From: Pelodera strongyloides
Lineage: Eukaryota; Nematoda; Chromadorea; Rhabditida; Rhabditidae
Reading direction: 5' to 3'
NCBI GenBank assembly: GCA_036852015.1
Contig: JAANDG010000095.1
Span: 124,001 to 188,000, forward strand
DNA: 64,000 nt
Under the pieces are notes generated by a model, which was not told where the DNA came from, ran no database searches, and saw only the letters and a program-made list of their open reading frames with translations. Below, piece after piece: positions 26,901 to 39,200 of the stretch. The position numbers and the translations under genes are program-made. Every line of letters begins with the position of its first letter. Position 1 is the stretch's first letter.

Positions 26901-28957
26901 TCCTGCACCTCGTCCAAGTTATTCTCAGTCTGCACCATCTTCTTCTGGGTGTCACGGAGCTCCTCCTCGACCTTGGTCAGCTTGTCGGAGATCTCGCGCT
27001 CCTAAACGAGAATATCAGTTTGCGTTATCGTATCTACCGTCTGTACTGATCGTGGTGAAGGATATCCATATCCATTCTTGTGTAAACTCTTATTAATTTC
27101 ACTATTATGTTATCGATAAAATTGGGGTATTGGACGAGAGGTAAGCGAACCCATCATCTTTGCATTAATCTGCTGTATTCACCACAATGCCTACCGTCAG
27201 TTAAGTTTTGCCGTTTTGTTTTTATTTCGACCAATATTCTATTCAATTCTACCTTCTCCTCGGCCTCGTCGGCGCGAGTGATGGCGGCGTCCTTCTCCAT
27301 CTTCATGGCCTGCATCTTCTTCTTGATGGCGTCCATGGCTGCGGTCGGTTAGGGGGTTTGAGGAAGGAATAAAAACTGAAAATAGCTTGAATAGTCCGCA
27401 AAACATGATTTACTGCAATGCAACAATACGACACTCACGAAAACAGAAAGACGAAAGAGATGAAAAACTTGAGTTCATCTACATTGGACATGTATGGGTA
27501 TTAATGTGATAATAATGAGGCGGAATGCTAGATCAGAGTAAGGACTTGTTGGATGTTTCCTTTGCTTTGAGAAACTTTTGTATGTAGTCAACGGCACATA
27601 AGAAGGATGCCACATATAAGACGTTGTAAAGCTGAGGTGATGAGCGAGAAATGGAGAGAGTAGAGTTGGAAAGAAATGCTATGCGACTGAGATGCAGCAG
27701 AAGAAAGACAGAGAGTAATAGTTTAGGAAACATATACTCAGGTGGATGCTCCAAACAGAAAGCAAACGATTCAACTCATTTCGAATAATATTCGTGTAAA
27801 TTAAGTGATTCAATAAATCCGTTTACATAAGGAAAATAAATAACAACGACAATAATTATTAAAACAGTAACAAAAGTTCAAAAATGAGGGCCTCCCAGTG
27901 GGAAAGGAAGACTCATATGGTAGCCACCAGCACATTTTAACAAGTTCAAAGGGATTCACTAATAAATAAGTTAGGACTATGAATAATTGCCACTCTTATG
28001 GCGATAACTGCATTAGTCATCAACGGTAAGGAGAACGTTCATGTTACATGTACGCATGAAATAATTATATCTGCTTAATTAAAAATAATAATGATAGCGG
28101 TAATCCACACAGCTAAGCTACAAGTGATACTACGTAAACGCCAAGTTGAGTCAGGCTTAGGCATTGATAATGGAAGGTTAAGTCTTTACCCCAATATGTT
28201 GGGTCTGAGACTTATCTTCAGTCAATAACTGGGTTGGGAAAGATGGAGTGTGGCAAGTGCCTTGTGCTGAGTGAGGCGTTTGGCTCAACTGGCTGGTGGC
28301 TCCCCTGCGAGTCTCTTCTCCTTGAGCTAGAGCCCCGACTCTTATTACAGTGGCGGGGATCCACGCAAAAAAAGTTCGGCCCCCGCGGATCAATGGGCAG
28401 AAAATAAAATGAGAGAAAAGCTCCTCCCAAGAAACGATACAATTGATGGAACACACACCACACAAACTCCCCCACAACGCAATATACGCAGAAGGGCAGA
28501 ATAGGTTGTGGGATCTGGTGAATACGCACATAAACACTAGTGGTGATCAATTGTATCGTAGTGCTTGTGTTTCTCAGTAACTACTTCTTGTCGATTCTTT
28601 TTAGCACCAGATCCAGTGGTTTTGGGCCACCCACATCGGCAACCAACATGACAAATCTTCACTAGGTTTCTTATAATGATCACCTGTGCCTTTGCCTTTT
28701 CGATGAAGTCGTTCACTGAGTCAAAGTACTTGTCCAACTTTGCGAGGGCATTGTCTTCTACTGGCACCTCCATTATTTCCACACCTGAGAAGAAAAGGAA
28801 ACTCATTATACATAAGCCCGTCGAATTTAGCCTTCCATTCTACAGTTATAACGCCCATTAGTCTGACTAAAATCAATGAATATCGCTCACTTTTCAGCCT
28901 CTGCATCGCATTCAATTTGGTGGCATCAACAGCGTGTGTAATTCCATATTGCTTGAG
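23992..28957 (-). CDS. Atypical dual-specificity phosphatase (5' part not found), hosting a nested gene
   Basis: The family removes phosphate from Tyr and Ser/Thr. Four in-phase exons are seen: 28957-28891, 28784-28684, 24452-24333, 24105-23992, giving 133 residues plus a stop. Exon 1 reads [20 protein letters not shown], the usual DUSP beta strand. Exon 2 carries [20 protein letters not shown], matching the general-acid loop and YFD..-F helix. Exon 3 carries the CX5R active site in [18 protein letters not shown]. Exon 4 carries [18 protein letters not shown] and ends in SGNPFA. The joins reproduce the spacing of DUSP14/18-type enzymes. The position normally held by His before the catalytic Cys is Phe. 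The 4.2 kb intron between exons 2 and 3 contains the whole tropomyosin gene on the same strand. The acceptor of exon 3 is a weak TTCTTGAG. About 30-40 N-terminal residues are missing; a 57-base open segment at 29659-29603 is in phase but does not look like a DUSP. Confidence 0.8.
24991..27336 (-). CDS. lev-11: Tropomyosin, 284 residues
   Basis: Tropomyosin is a dimeric coiled coil lying along actin filaments that controls myosin access. Exons: 27336-27253, 27001-26639, 26517-26402, 26212-26074, 25343-25209, 25008-24991; total exactly 284 residues, the canonical long-isoform length. It opens [16 protein letters not shown] and ends DELDDTFQ then ELSGY, the nematode terminus. Heptad repeats are unbroken. 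The second half ([31 protein letters not shown]) is near the canonical nematode sequence, while residues from about 18 to 150 are noticeably diverged. Codon use is strongly biased to GAG, AAG, CTC and GTC, as in highly expressed genes. Intron 2 starts with GC (AAG then GCAAGT), a GC-AG intron. No mutually exclusive alternative exons were seen, unlike the large C. elegans lev-11 gene, so this could be a compact paralogue. It is entirely inside an intron of the phosphatase gene. Confidence 0.93.
27337..28683. other. 5' flank of the nested tropomyosin (remaining host intron)
   Basis: About 1.3 kb remain between the tropomyosin start codon and the upstream phosphatase exon. It must include the tropomyosin promoter if the nested gene has its own. 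About 28,190-28,560 is locally GC-richer, and overlapping open frames on the minus strand there resemble no known protein; it may be an interspersed repeat. No further exon is supported. Confidence 0.45.
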
Positions 28958-31694
28958 CTGAAACACTTACCAATTAGATTTTGTATTGTAATTCGTAGCA
29001 CTGAGAATCAAAGCTTGTTAATCACATTTTTCTCAATAGAAAGACTTGCTGTCATTTACTATATAGTTGCCATTTCCTAATTTCTAAGTGAATTGTCATA
29101 CTGCGATGCGCTTAAGTACTTATGGGGCACATCGCAGTTTTTAAAGGAATGGGGTCACCAAGAATTGGACTCTGTCTTTTTTATTTATATTGATTTTCCA
29201 TCCAACATTTTATCGTCAACCCGACGTTCGCACCGATTTAGATCCCTCGTTAAAAGGTTTTTGTGGGACGCAGAAAAAACATAACGCCATGTTTTTGTGA
29301 TTCGTGTTCGACGGAGAATCAGTCGGATGAATATCAAAGAAGTAGAAATTTGGTGACCCCATTACGCCGTAACCATCATACCTTTCCATCGGTAAGACAT
29401 CCGTATCCCGATGTGTAAAGATGGGGAAGCACTTCAGTGATTGAATGTAACACGGGTTTTTGCATTTCACTGAAATATTAACATAACCCCTTTGATCCGG
29501 AATACACTAAAAACAGCGGTGCGAACATAAATGTTCGAAGTTTATCACATTCATATTAAACGAAATCTGGCGAAGAAAAACATATTACAACATATTACTC
29601 ACAGAAACTGAGGAAGTGTGTCTCACACTTTCTAGAGCACCGGAATATTCTATGATGTGCTGAATTACTATCAATGAAAGAAGAAGATATATAAATAGAT
29701 CAAAAAGAAATTATATTATACAGTGTCAAAGAAAACGCAGTTTCATTGCTTGAAGTTGCACTGAATTTAATCCCTCGTTTTGAAGACTTTGTATAGTTTA
29801 TTTCGAAGAAAAAGAAAAAGAAAAAAAGGAAGAAAATATATTTTTCAACGAGAAACTCTATATCATTGTTTGTGTATTTGCGCTCGGAAAAGTCAAAGGG
29901 CGTCAGCTGGTACTTGGAAAATCTGGCCACTGACGTAGTTGAAGAACAATAAGACAAAAAAAAACAATCACATGCAAGTGCCTCGATTTGCCATTTGGCT
30001 TAACAATCAAGGTAGTGTACATTTAAGAGTTACAATTCTCAATCGCGTGATCATGGTGTAGAAGAGGGCCATGTTTACCACAAATAACAAGCATTCCAGT
30101 TAATTGGTACTCTTGATTGAGCTTTACTGCTGACGTCCTCACAAGGGCTTGGATCTGACGGCGAGTCCATCATTTTTAATGTTCTCACTTTCCTATGACA
30201 ATTATTAAGCTAAAGACCATAACCAACATGATGTATTGTAGTAAGATAAATAAAAAGATGACAGCCAATCAATACAATAATGTAAGTTTACTCAAAACTC
30301 GCAGTTTTCTTTGTTTCCGTCTTTTTACAGTCACTTCCATCACGTAATCAATAGATGCATACGAGAGTACCTATCCATTCCATAAAAATATATCCTCACA
30401 GAGCTGTGCTTGTAGAGTGTAAAAGTGTAACCCCCCAACAACGCCAGTTGTTTTCCACATGTTTCTTTATTCAATGTAAGGGGGGTCGGAAACTCCACTT
30501 GTTTTATATTTTTTTATACGGAATAGGGCCAATGGTAAGCACTAAATGAATAATTGCTGAAAATTAAGACGAACATGATACGAAAAACACAGCATGTCTA
30601 CGTTTCTACAAATGTAGGGAAAAACCATACTGCGCAAGTTTAGTTTGAGGCTGACATAGATGTTAGTGAACATCAATGTTAGCTAATAATCGAACATACG
30701 GTAAAAAATACGTTGTTTCAGAACAGGACTGTAATAGCATGACTCAGGATGAAAGCTTATAAATATTTTGGTTTTCGGCGATTGCGTACATAATATTCTC
30801 CTCTGTTTGTCACTGTCAGCAGCCTCACCTGCAGTATTTACACTCTCAAAGGTGAAGTACTCAAAAACAATCATTCGAAATCAGTTTCAAGACACTAACC
30901 AATTACTGACGATTTCGAGTGATCTGCCAAATAAATGTTGTCTCATCTCAACCTAGTAACCATCGATCATGTGTTTTGTTTGCAACTTTTGTAGATTAGA
31001 GTCAACAACATTTATTAGCACATAATTCCCGAACAGGCATACATTGAACAGAAACCATCCGCAGCACTTCTAAAATACACAGTTAACAAGGCAGTTATTT
31101 TGAAAAGAACACACGAAATAACCAGCAGCTATAGTGGAAAACCAGTTATCTGACTCCGAAGACAGAGATCTATTTAAAAAAACTGAATCAACTTGACACA
31201 ATTATTAACCTAAAAATTAATGTTAAATAGGACAAAATTGATTATACGAGCTACGGTATCATAAGTAGTTCTAAAAGTGCATGATAAACATGAAGCACGA
31301 AAAATACACTGAGCAAGGGTTGAGCGAGTTAGCACGCTTAAATTAATGTTGAAGTAAGTGAGGTGGTGGAGAATGAGCAACAAAAGGGAAGGTATTGTCA
31401 TGAAAATGAAGGCATGTGAACGTATGTACAAACAAAAATGAACAAACAAACAAGCGATTAGCTTCAAGAACTGGACAAATCTTAACATTGAGCACTCTTA
31501 CGTATTTTAAAATATGTTTTGGGCGCATCGTCTGTGGAAACACAAGGTTAACTTTAAACTATCTTTTCTGTTAAATCCGAAAAATATTGTGAAATTCTGG
31601 ATAATTCCGAAAATATTTCCAGAGTACTTGATGCGGTCATTAGCCAACAGTCAAAAAAATTAAATAAGTGAAAACTAAAATGAAAAAGTTTTCG
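28958..31694. other. Intergenic region between CDK and phosphatase genes
   Basis: It should contain the missing first exon(s) of the phosphatase, which I could not identify. Small inverted repeats are present: a 13-base pair of arms at 29,148-29,160 and 29,351-29,363, and an 8-base hairpin at 29,101-29,108 with 29,130-29,137. A minus-strand open stretch at about 30,109-30,177 beginning MMDSPSDPSPCEDV has coding-like composition but cannot be connected to either gene. Confidence 0.4.
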
Positions 31695-34149
31695 TTAATT
31701 TTGAATATTCTTTAGATCTCCAAGTAGAGGGCTGGCTGGTCGATCATCATAGCTAAATGGATGGGGCTCGAGTAGTTTCTCATACCCTGTCACATAGGAA
31801 CCACTAAAGTATGTATGGGCCAGTCCTTCGTTAGCAGTCATTCGAAGGTGTGGATTGAACAGTAGACATCCTGCAATGATATTCTTTACGCTGTCGCCGT
31901 TGTTATTCATCGTTCAATATAACCATAACCTTACATAGCTGCTAAACTAACCAATATAGTATCCCCTATATAGTCCGTGTTTAAGGTAAGCGCGTGGGAA
32001 AAAAATTGTTCATATTGAGGATCCAGTATTATTTAATAATTATAAGCAAAGCACTTACGATTGACAAGTAGAGCGGCCGAGGGACTTAATTTTGGATTGA
32101 CAGTAGTCCAAGGTCTTCGTTCTCTTGGTTCAAACGAATTGAACGGAACAATGGCATCTGAAGGCCAGTCTATTTCGAATGGCGAACCGAGACTACTGAA
32201 ATGGTATAAATTATATGGCAGAAAAAAAAGAGTCACAGCTTGCGAATTTTCAAACTGTAGGTGTGGGTACTTTGCCTAAAGTATATATCATCGAACAAAT
32301 AGAGAAGAGGAGTAATATATTACTCTATGATCCTCCTTAATTGTTCAGCTTCTGTATTTGCAGGGAACAGGGCTTGCCGGCTGTACATCTCGCTGACTAT
32401 GCATCCGAAAGCCCACATATCAACAGCGGATCCGTACGGAGTCTGTAGAAGGAGCTCAGGACTTCGATACCACAGTGTCACCACCTAAACAAATGATTTA
32501 AGAAAAAAATGAGGGACCTTCATCAGTTAGCTGTCAATGTCAGTTGGATGTTCTGTACAGAACCCGTAGAAACAAACATGGTTTATGCCTGAAGCGGCAC
32601 AAGTAAACTAGTAGTAGCGTTTGAAAACGATAACCAAAAAATAAACATACAACAGTAGTGAAGGAAGAATTGCATGCAGCTAGACGGGCCAATCCAAAGT
32701 CTGCCAATTTAACTCCCAAGTTTCTGAAATAAATAGATGGGATTTAAAGATTGGGAAAACTGTGAGGAACATAAAAGGAAATGAACAAGAAGAAAAACCA
32801 AGTGTCAGTAAGTCAAAATATTTTGATTAGAAAAGTAAAAGGTTAAGGAATTGTTATAACCGAAAAATAAAAGGTGCGAGGGCAGAAATTAAATAATATC
32901 TTGTTAATTAGAAAAAACAGCAGACACAAACTTACACATCTTTCCACGAAGAATTGACTGAAAATGTATTTATATACTGAATATTTTAGAACAGCTATGT
33001 AATGCACACTAGAAATATTTTAAATTAAGAAGTAAAGAAACAAACCTGTTAATTAAAATGTTCTGTGGCTTCAAGTCACGGTGGATAATGCTCTGATCGT
33101 GGAGAAAAGCGAGTCCAGTCAAAATCTTAAAACAAAAAATTCTTATATTCAATAAATTTGCAATATAAGTTATTCAATATAGCAGTATTTGCCCAAATTT
33201 ATAGAAAATACATAGGTTAGTGTTGGTTTTAATTTAGAGTGCTGAAGCAGCGGTGCAAAACGTTTCTTATGCGTTCCATAACTAACGAGTTATTATTGCT
33301 AAGATATTTATTTATAAATTATGGATTAAAAACAATAGGTACCTGTCGGGCGATGGTTCTCACTTGTGGTTCGGGCATATCTTTCGGGATCGCCCTCAGG
33401 AACTGATAAAGATCCCAGTCACATTTCTCAACAACGAGACTGATGTGCAGTTCGGTACCATCTGATTCAAGGGAGTGAAACACATCTTCCATTCTAAAGA
33501 AGATCATTACTCGATCTAACAGAAGTAGTCATACACTTCCACGGTAAATTAAAATAAAGTTAGTTTATTGATCAGTACCTTAGGGTACTTTGCTCATTAG
33601 GAGAGTTCTAAAATAAAACTGCTATCTCGAAAAACGTTCGAATACACAGTTGAAGCGGCGGTGAGTACAAAATACAGACAAGAGGGGTATGACGTATTTC
33701 ACGTACTTTGTTAGGTTCTTGTGTCGAAACTTTCTGAATTTGACGAGGGTGGAAATTTCTCGGATCACAGATTGTGGAACTCCCTCCTCACATACTTTGA
33801 CAGAGATTTTCTTCAGTGCGAACTAAAAATAGAACAGAAAATTAGAAAAGAAACGTTCTTCATCATAACCCTATTGTTAGAATCAATTGCTTGTGGACAG
33901 AAGGTAACATACCGTTTTCCCGGTCGGTTTATGTTCGACCTGATAGACAACTCCGTAGGCTCCGCTTCCCAACACCTAAAATCAAAGAAACATTTTTTTC
34001 CGATTCAAATAGCACTTGGATGAAAGAAGGCCCAAGATTAAAATGGATGATCAAATATTGATTCTTTAATTTTCAATACGCACCTTCCTCTGTGAATATT
34101 CACTTTTCTTCGGATGTTGCCATGGTTCCACCCTGACTCGACAGGCCAT
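31695..34149 (-). CDS. cdk-4: Cyclin-dependent kinase of the CDK4/6 class
   Basis: Partner of D-type cyclins in G1; phosphorylates retinoblastoma-family proteins in the nucleus. Exons: 34149-34084, 33975-33913, 33822-33707, 33493-33343, 33125-33046, 32723-32651, 32484-32324, 32195-32059, and a last exon ending at stop 31695. Motifs in order: glycine loop [19 protein letters not shown] with the ATP-anchoring Lys; PSTAIRE-equivalent [26 protein letters not shown] hinge region; [10 protein letters not shown] catalytic loop; [11 protein letters not shown]-loop [36 protein letters not shown]-lobe [10 protein letters not shown]. An acceptor-like TTTTAG lies just 5 bases before the ATG, as in trans-spliced nematode genes. 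The join between exon 8 (ends phase 1 at 32059) and the last exon is unresolved: the frame upstream of 31,910 has a stop with no good AG, and a small intermediate exon at about 31,932-31,962 would restore phase. CDK4/6 assignment is from the T-loop and helix C. Confidence 0.88.
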
Positions 34150-36251
34150 TACACCTAAAATGGGAAATATCGATTCGTTTAACACTTCCTAAGCCAACAT
34201 CTACAAGAACCAGCAAATATGTTCTTATTAGGGAGCGACAACTAATATATTTAGCAACAAATGAAAATCAGGCCAACGAGTTTTTTGACACTGAATTTGT
34301 GGAAAAGTAATACAAAAATTAGTACAACTAGCAGAGTTTTTTTACACAATTCGTTGAGAGTGTTGCTGGGTTTTTGCAGTGAAATGCGGTAAAAAGCGAT
34401 AGTCCGTAAAGAAAAAAGGCACAACAAATTGTGAGTTATCAAAGATAAGAAATAGAGGCAATTCGCAGAGGTCATGATTATTTTTGCACGGTGTCTGACT
34501 GCGGTATCTTGTGGATTGTAGTTAGGTATTTTTACTGTCAAAATGGTTGTTTGTTTTTCACTTTGCCCACCACATTGCTACAAACGGAGGCAAATTAAAA
34601 AGAATTTTTGAAAATTAATTCTTCCCGCCTTTCGGATGAGTGGCTGTGCAGGTATCAGAGACGGAAAAGATGCAAATCATTTTCCTACCGTAGTTAATGC
34701 GGCACCCACGTTTTAGGAAATATGCCTATAGATAAAGAGAAAGCCAAAGTGATAATGAACATTTTATAGGGAAATTTTGCAAGTTAGTTTTCAACTACAG
34801 TTTAATATTCTTTAGATAAAAAAAACATCATAAAATGTTTGATTGAATCTATAAAGTTAAATATTGAAGAGAAAAATCTCGTGAAGGTATTTTAGAATAC
34901 TTATAAACCTCAAATTTCCTGAAGCATTTTATCATACCATATATAGATAGGTTCAATTAAATAATCCTCAATGCTCCTAGCAAGGCAGAAGATAAAAGTA
35001 TTTTTTTAATGTAATAATCAATAAAGAATGTTAAAAAAGCGAGGACGAAAGAGGTAGATAGCTCCTTAGACAGTCGCTTTGTTCGGTGGCGTACACGCAC
35101 ATACGCACACACTAACCAGTGCGCGAGGTCATTGCAGATTTTTTCTCTGGACCAGTACCTCCCCGCTCTTAATATATCTTACTACCTCACCCCCCCCCTC
35201 TTCCTAGCTCTCTGTTTCTCTCCTTGTTGCTCTCTAGCTCTCTCTCATTCTCCTCATTTTGACCCAATGAGAAGGATGTGCAGGACATATAGATCCTTGT
35301 GCCGATGGGACATTTCTCAGGCACTGACAGTCCAAAACACCGCGCAAAGTCTTAGCCATCCTTGAAACTTACGTTTGCACCCACAGTAGGCACATATTAC
35401 TTACGCAGTTGTCACAAGATAGGCGAAAATAGAAATTTTATTATTCGTCAAAGATACAATTGACAAAATGACAGAGAAAAGTTTGTCAAAGGAAGATAGC
35501 GAGAATAAAATTATTCGACTCTGTACCAGCAACGAAGGTCATTGTTGAACGAACGCATCGGTAGACTTTACCGCTCTGGGCAATACTTGGGAATAACAGG
35601 CAGACCCATCTGCGTAACTAACTCGTAAAACTTTGTTTGGCTAGGCAAGTTCATATTCTACGTAGACAAAACAAGTGCTAAGCGACCATATTGAGAAATA
35701 CTTTTAAAGCAATAGTTTTGAAACATTTCCTTGAAAAATAGTGCAAATCGTTTAGTAAACAAAGTACATATTAGCAAGCCGGCGTCGCAATTTGTCAGCA
35801 ACGTGACATCCAAGTGTAGGGGCTAATGATAAGCGCAACAACGCTAACATACAAGCAAAAGAAACGATTAGGGTAAAGTACTTTTCCCTAACATCCACGA
35901 CGAGGCTGATCAAACTTATCAAAAGATATTTTTTTTCTGTAATTCTACGCGTGGCTTTTTAAATAAGAATTGAAATAGACAATAATGCATACTACTCTTC
36001 CCATAAAAAAATAACAAATGTTGAAACAATATTTCAATAAATTAAGGAAGAAAATTGCCTCTCATTGTCAGGTTAAATCTTTGCATATGCTATTAAATAT
36101 GAGATCAAAGCGGAACATGCAACCATGTTTGTAAACATAGTTTAATCTTTTCACACAGAAGAACGTCTGCAAACATAGAGTAAACAGGAACATAAAGTGT
36201 TTAGCATTAAATGGTATGGGGTTATTTCTGCGTAATTATTAGGTAAAACGC
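34150..36251. other. Intergenic region upstream of the CDK gene
   Basis: About 2.1 kb separate the CDK start from the GPCR 3' end. It holds a CA-rich stretch near 35,092-35,112 and a pyrimidine-rich, low-complexity segment at about 35,170-35,265 whose + strand open frame is Leu/Ser-rich and not supported as a gene. Nothing else was recognised. Confidence 0.5.
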
Positions 36252-39200
36252 TTATTTAATTGCCGAGTAATGACTGCTTGACCGACGGAAGATTTGCTTG
36301 CGAAGTCGTTGATTCAGAAGCACGTAAAAGCACCAATTGCATGCGCAATTGACGTACGGAAGAAGCAGGACGAACATTTGAAGTCGCATCACGGCTGTGG
36401 GGAATCGTTTGGTGATCTCCTGCAAACATCCACTTATTTTTTTGATGTTTTATCCAAAACGACCAAGTTAATAACCCGGCTAAACGATGACGACCCAGAC
36501 CTAGAAGCAAGAAGACCCCAATTGCTTAGTTTGCTTTTTGAGTCTTCAAAGCTCCGAACTAAAAAAGACATAAAGAAGACCTCTATTATATTCTACCTAT
36601 TATATAAAGAAGACCAATACTAAGAAGGCTGTATGTCTGACTGATCGTATTTGGTATCGAACGTTGCGAACCTGTATATCAAACATTGGAAGCAGATGCG
36701 CAAACCAGAACGGTGTCCAACACACAAAGTGGAATGCCGTTACGCACATTATCGACTTTGTCACCTAAAACATTTTGATTGGGACACAATGTGACATACT
36801 CAGTGAGAGCTTGGAAACCTCAGTAAGCTGTGACAAAACACACAACGATGGAGAAAACAAAAACACACAGTACGACAACAATCATGCGATGTATGTACAC
36901 ACATTCTTACAACATGAGGGTGTTTAGTGGATTAGTACGTTCTAAATGGTGCAAATGTGTCTACTCTACCTTCCTACAAACCTTCTGCACGAGCTGGGTT
37001 TTCGAGTTCTCGGCCATGTTTGTTAGTTTGTAGCGAGTTTTCAGCATCCTCACAAGTCCGAAATAGCAGAATGTGACTATGCATGCCGGCTTGAGATAGC
37101 ACAAAGCGAACATATACCAGGTGAATGCAACAAACAGTTCGTCGGGCATTGGCGATACACATCTAAAACAGATGGCTCTATATTACGAGGTTATTTTCGT
37201 AGCTCATGCAAGCAATATCGTTCTCATTTTATTACTGCAGTAGTACACACATATGAAAAATGCTCGAGCTTAAGATAAACTCGCTTACGTTTTAATCCTC
37301 ACTCCAGAATAGACCGAGTCATCAACTTGTACATAGCTTAGTAGGGGAATGAGCAGGAGGATTGATATAGCTGTGAAACAGAAGAATATAGATGTGGCTA
37401 TTCGGGGTACTGTCCGTCGACGTTTTGAATTCACCGAATTACGAACGATAAAGTACCGTTCAATTGCCTGAAATTGGTAGAATTAGCCAGACAATTTGCT
37501 TTCAACACCTTGAGCAGCTGGTATGACAGACTGTTTCTTATTTTGTTTCATTTCTTAATTGCAAATGTTGCTTTGCGAGCTCACCATTGTTGTCAGAATA
37601 TGGATGGAGAGAATTTTGTTTACGTTGTCGATCACCCAGAATAACTTGCACAAATGGAGACCGATCAGCCACTGACCCGAGTAGAAGTATGGGAATAACA
37701 TCGGAATTTGAATCTGAAATTTTCATGAATAGTTATGATCTGATGGGACAAGTGGCGCATCAGTCTAGTACGCTGTCTCGGCACCACAAATCCTGCGGCT
37801 CGTCGGTTAAGTCTTTTCAGTTCAGCTTGTCAGTTCAGCCACCTTCTTATGAGAGCACAGTGACGGAACTTTCGACTGGGATAGAAAGATGCCCCAATCG
37901 CTTTCATTGGCCAGCAAGTTACCTAACTTAACTGGGAAGTGTATTTTAGCCACGGGAGCAGCATTGGCCCTCGCAAAGTTCTTTATACGGTCTCGTGCAA
38001 AATAGAAGTTCACAAAGAAATCACTCTACTAACAACAGCAAGGATGTTTACCGTAACAAACAAGTCCACACATGCTAGACACATCACGTATCTCTGAAGG
38101 GTAAGTCGCTTGGAATCATCTCTCCCGTACACTTGTCTATACTGTCGGTGGGTACTGTAAGATAGAAGCACAGTAATTGAGTCATAAATTGTTAGTTAAC
38201 GAGCGCTTCGATTTACACCAAATGACTCACAAATTACGCTCCTGCACTAAGCTACAAGTATTCCATGTCTACTTGATTAAAAGCAGTCTTCGTAATGAGT
38301 ATGTGACAAATTCAAATTATCCGTTCAATTAAGTTACTCGCTAGACAAGAACGTAATATAATAAATTCATCACACAAACCAAGACATAGAAAGCACAATT
38401 AGAAAACATCATTAGAAAAAGCAAAACGAACCGAACGATCCGAACGATTACGGTCAGATTTCCACAGACTCCGATAGTGAAGAATAGAGCTAGGAAAGTG
38501 ATCATGACGGTGATTTCAAATGGCATCGCCGCGTAACCCATCACAAGCTCCAGACCATCCATGTCTCTGAAATTCCGTAAAAATTAAGACTCAAATATAT
38601 CTTCTTTTTTTTCATTAAATTATAAAAAAAAACACTTTGATAGAAACAGTGCATTTGCCTTACCATCCTTTACATGTCTTTTAGAAATGTTTCACTTAAA
38701 ATCTCTCATTGTTCATCGTGCTAATATTGATTTGTGCTATTTCTTTTGGGTGCTAAATGGCTTGACTCGGTTGCGTCCAAGCAAATATAATGTTTGGAAG
38801 GCCGAGTTCGGGAGGATTCGTTACGGTCTACGTTTTGTGACAATATAGTTTCCAAAAGCTGAAAATTCCCAACAGACCATATTGAAAGATAACAACAGTT
38901 CAATCCATAACTGTTCTCTCACAATCTGATGTAACTATAAGAAGCATGTGTAAATGGATTGGCGGAGACTTCTGTTTTTGATATCGCAAGTTTAGGGCAC
39001 TCCGCAAATAAAGCTGGATTAAGATAACGGAGAACATCTACATAACACGATTCCAAATTTTTCATAAATTTGTCTTTTTTGAGGATCCCTATTTCACAAT
39101 GGTACTATACAGCACATATCTTTGTATCTGACTGCCAAAACTTAAACTTTACTCCTAACTGATATTTAGATAATTAGCAAAATAATTTGTAATTGCACGC

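Noticed and set aside
26640..27049. Two open frames of 106-121 codons on the + strand
   Set aside because: They are the antisense of the large tropomyosin exon; the biased codon use removes stops from the opposite strand.
28178..28550. Two overlapping minus-strand open frames of 110-119 codons
   Set aside because: They show no family resemblance, no splice connection to the phosphatase, and sit in a GC-richer patch that may be a repeat.
36294..36623. 109-codon open frame on the + strand
   Set aside because: It is antisense to the last GPCR exon and its flanking intron, without motifs of its own.
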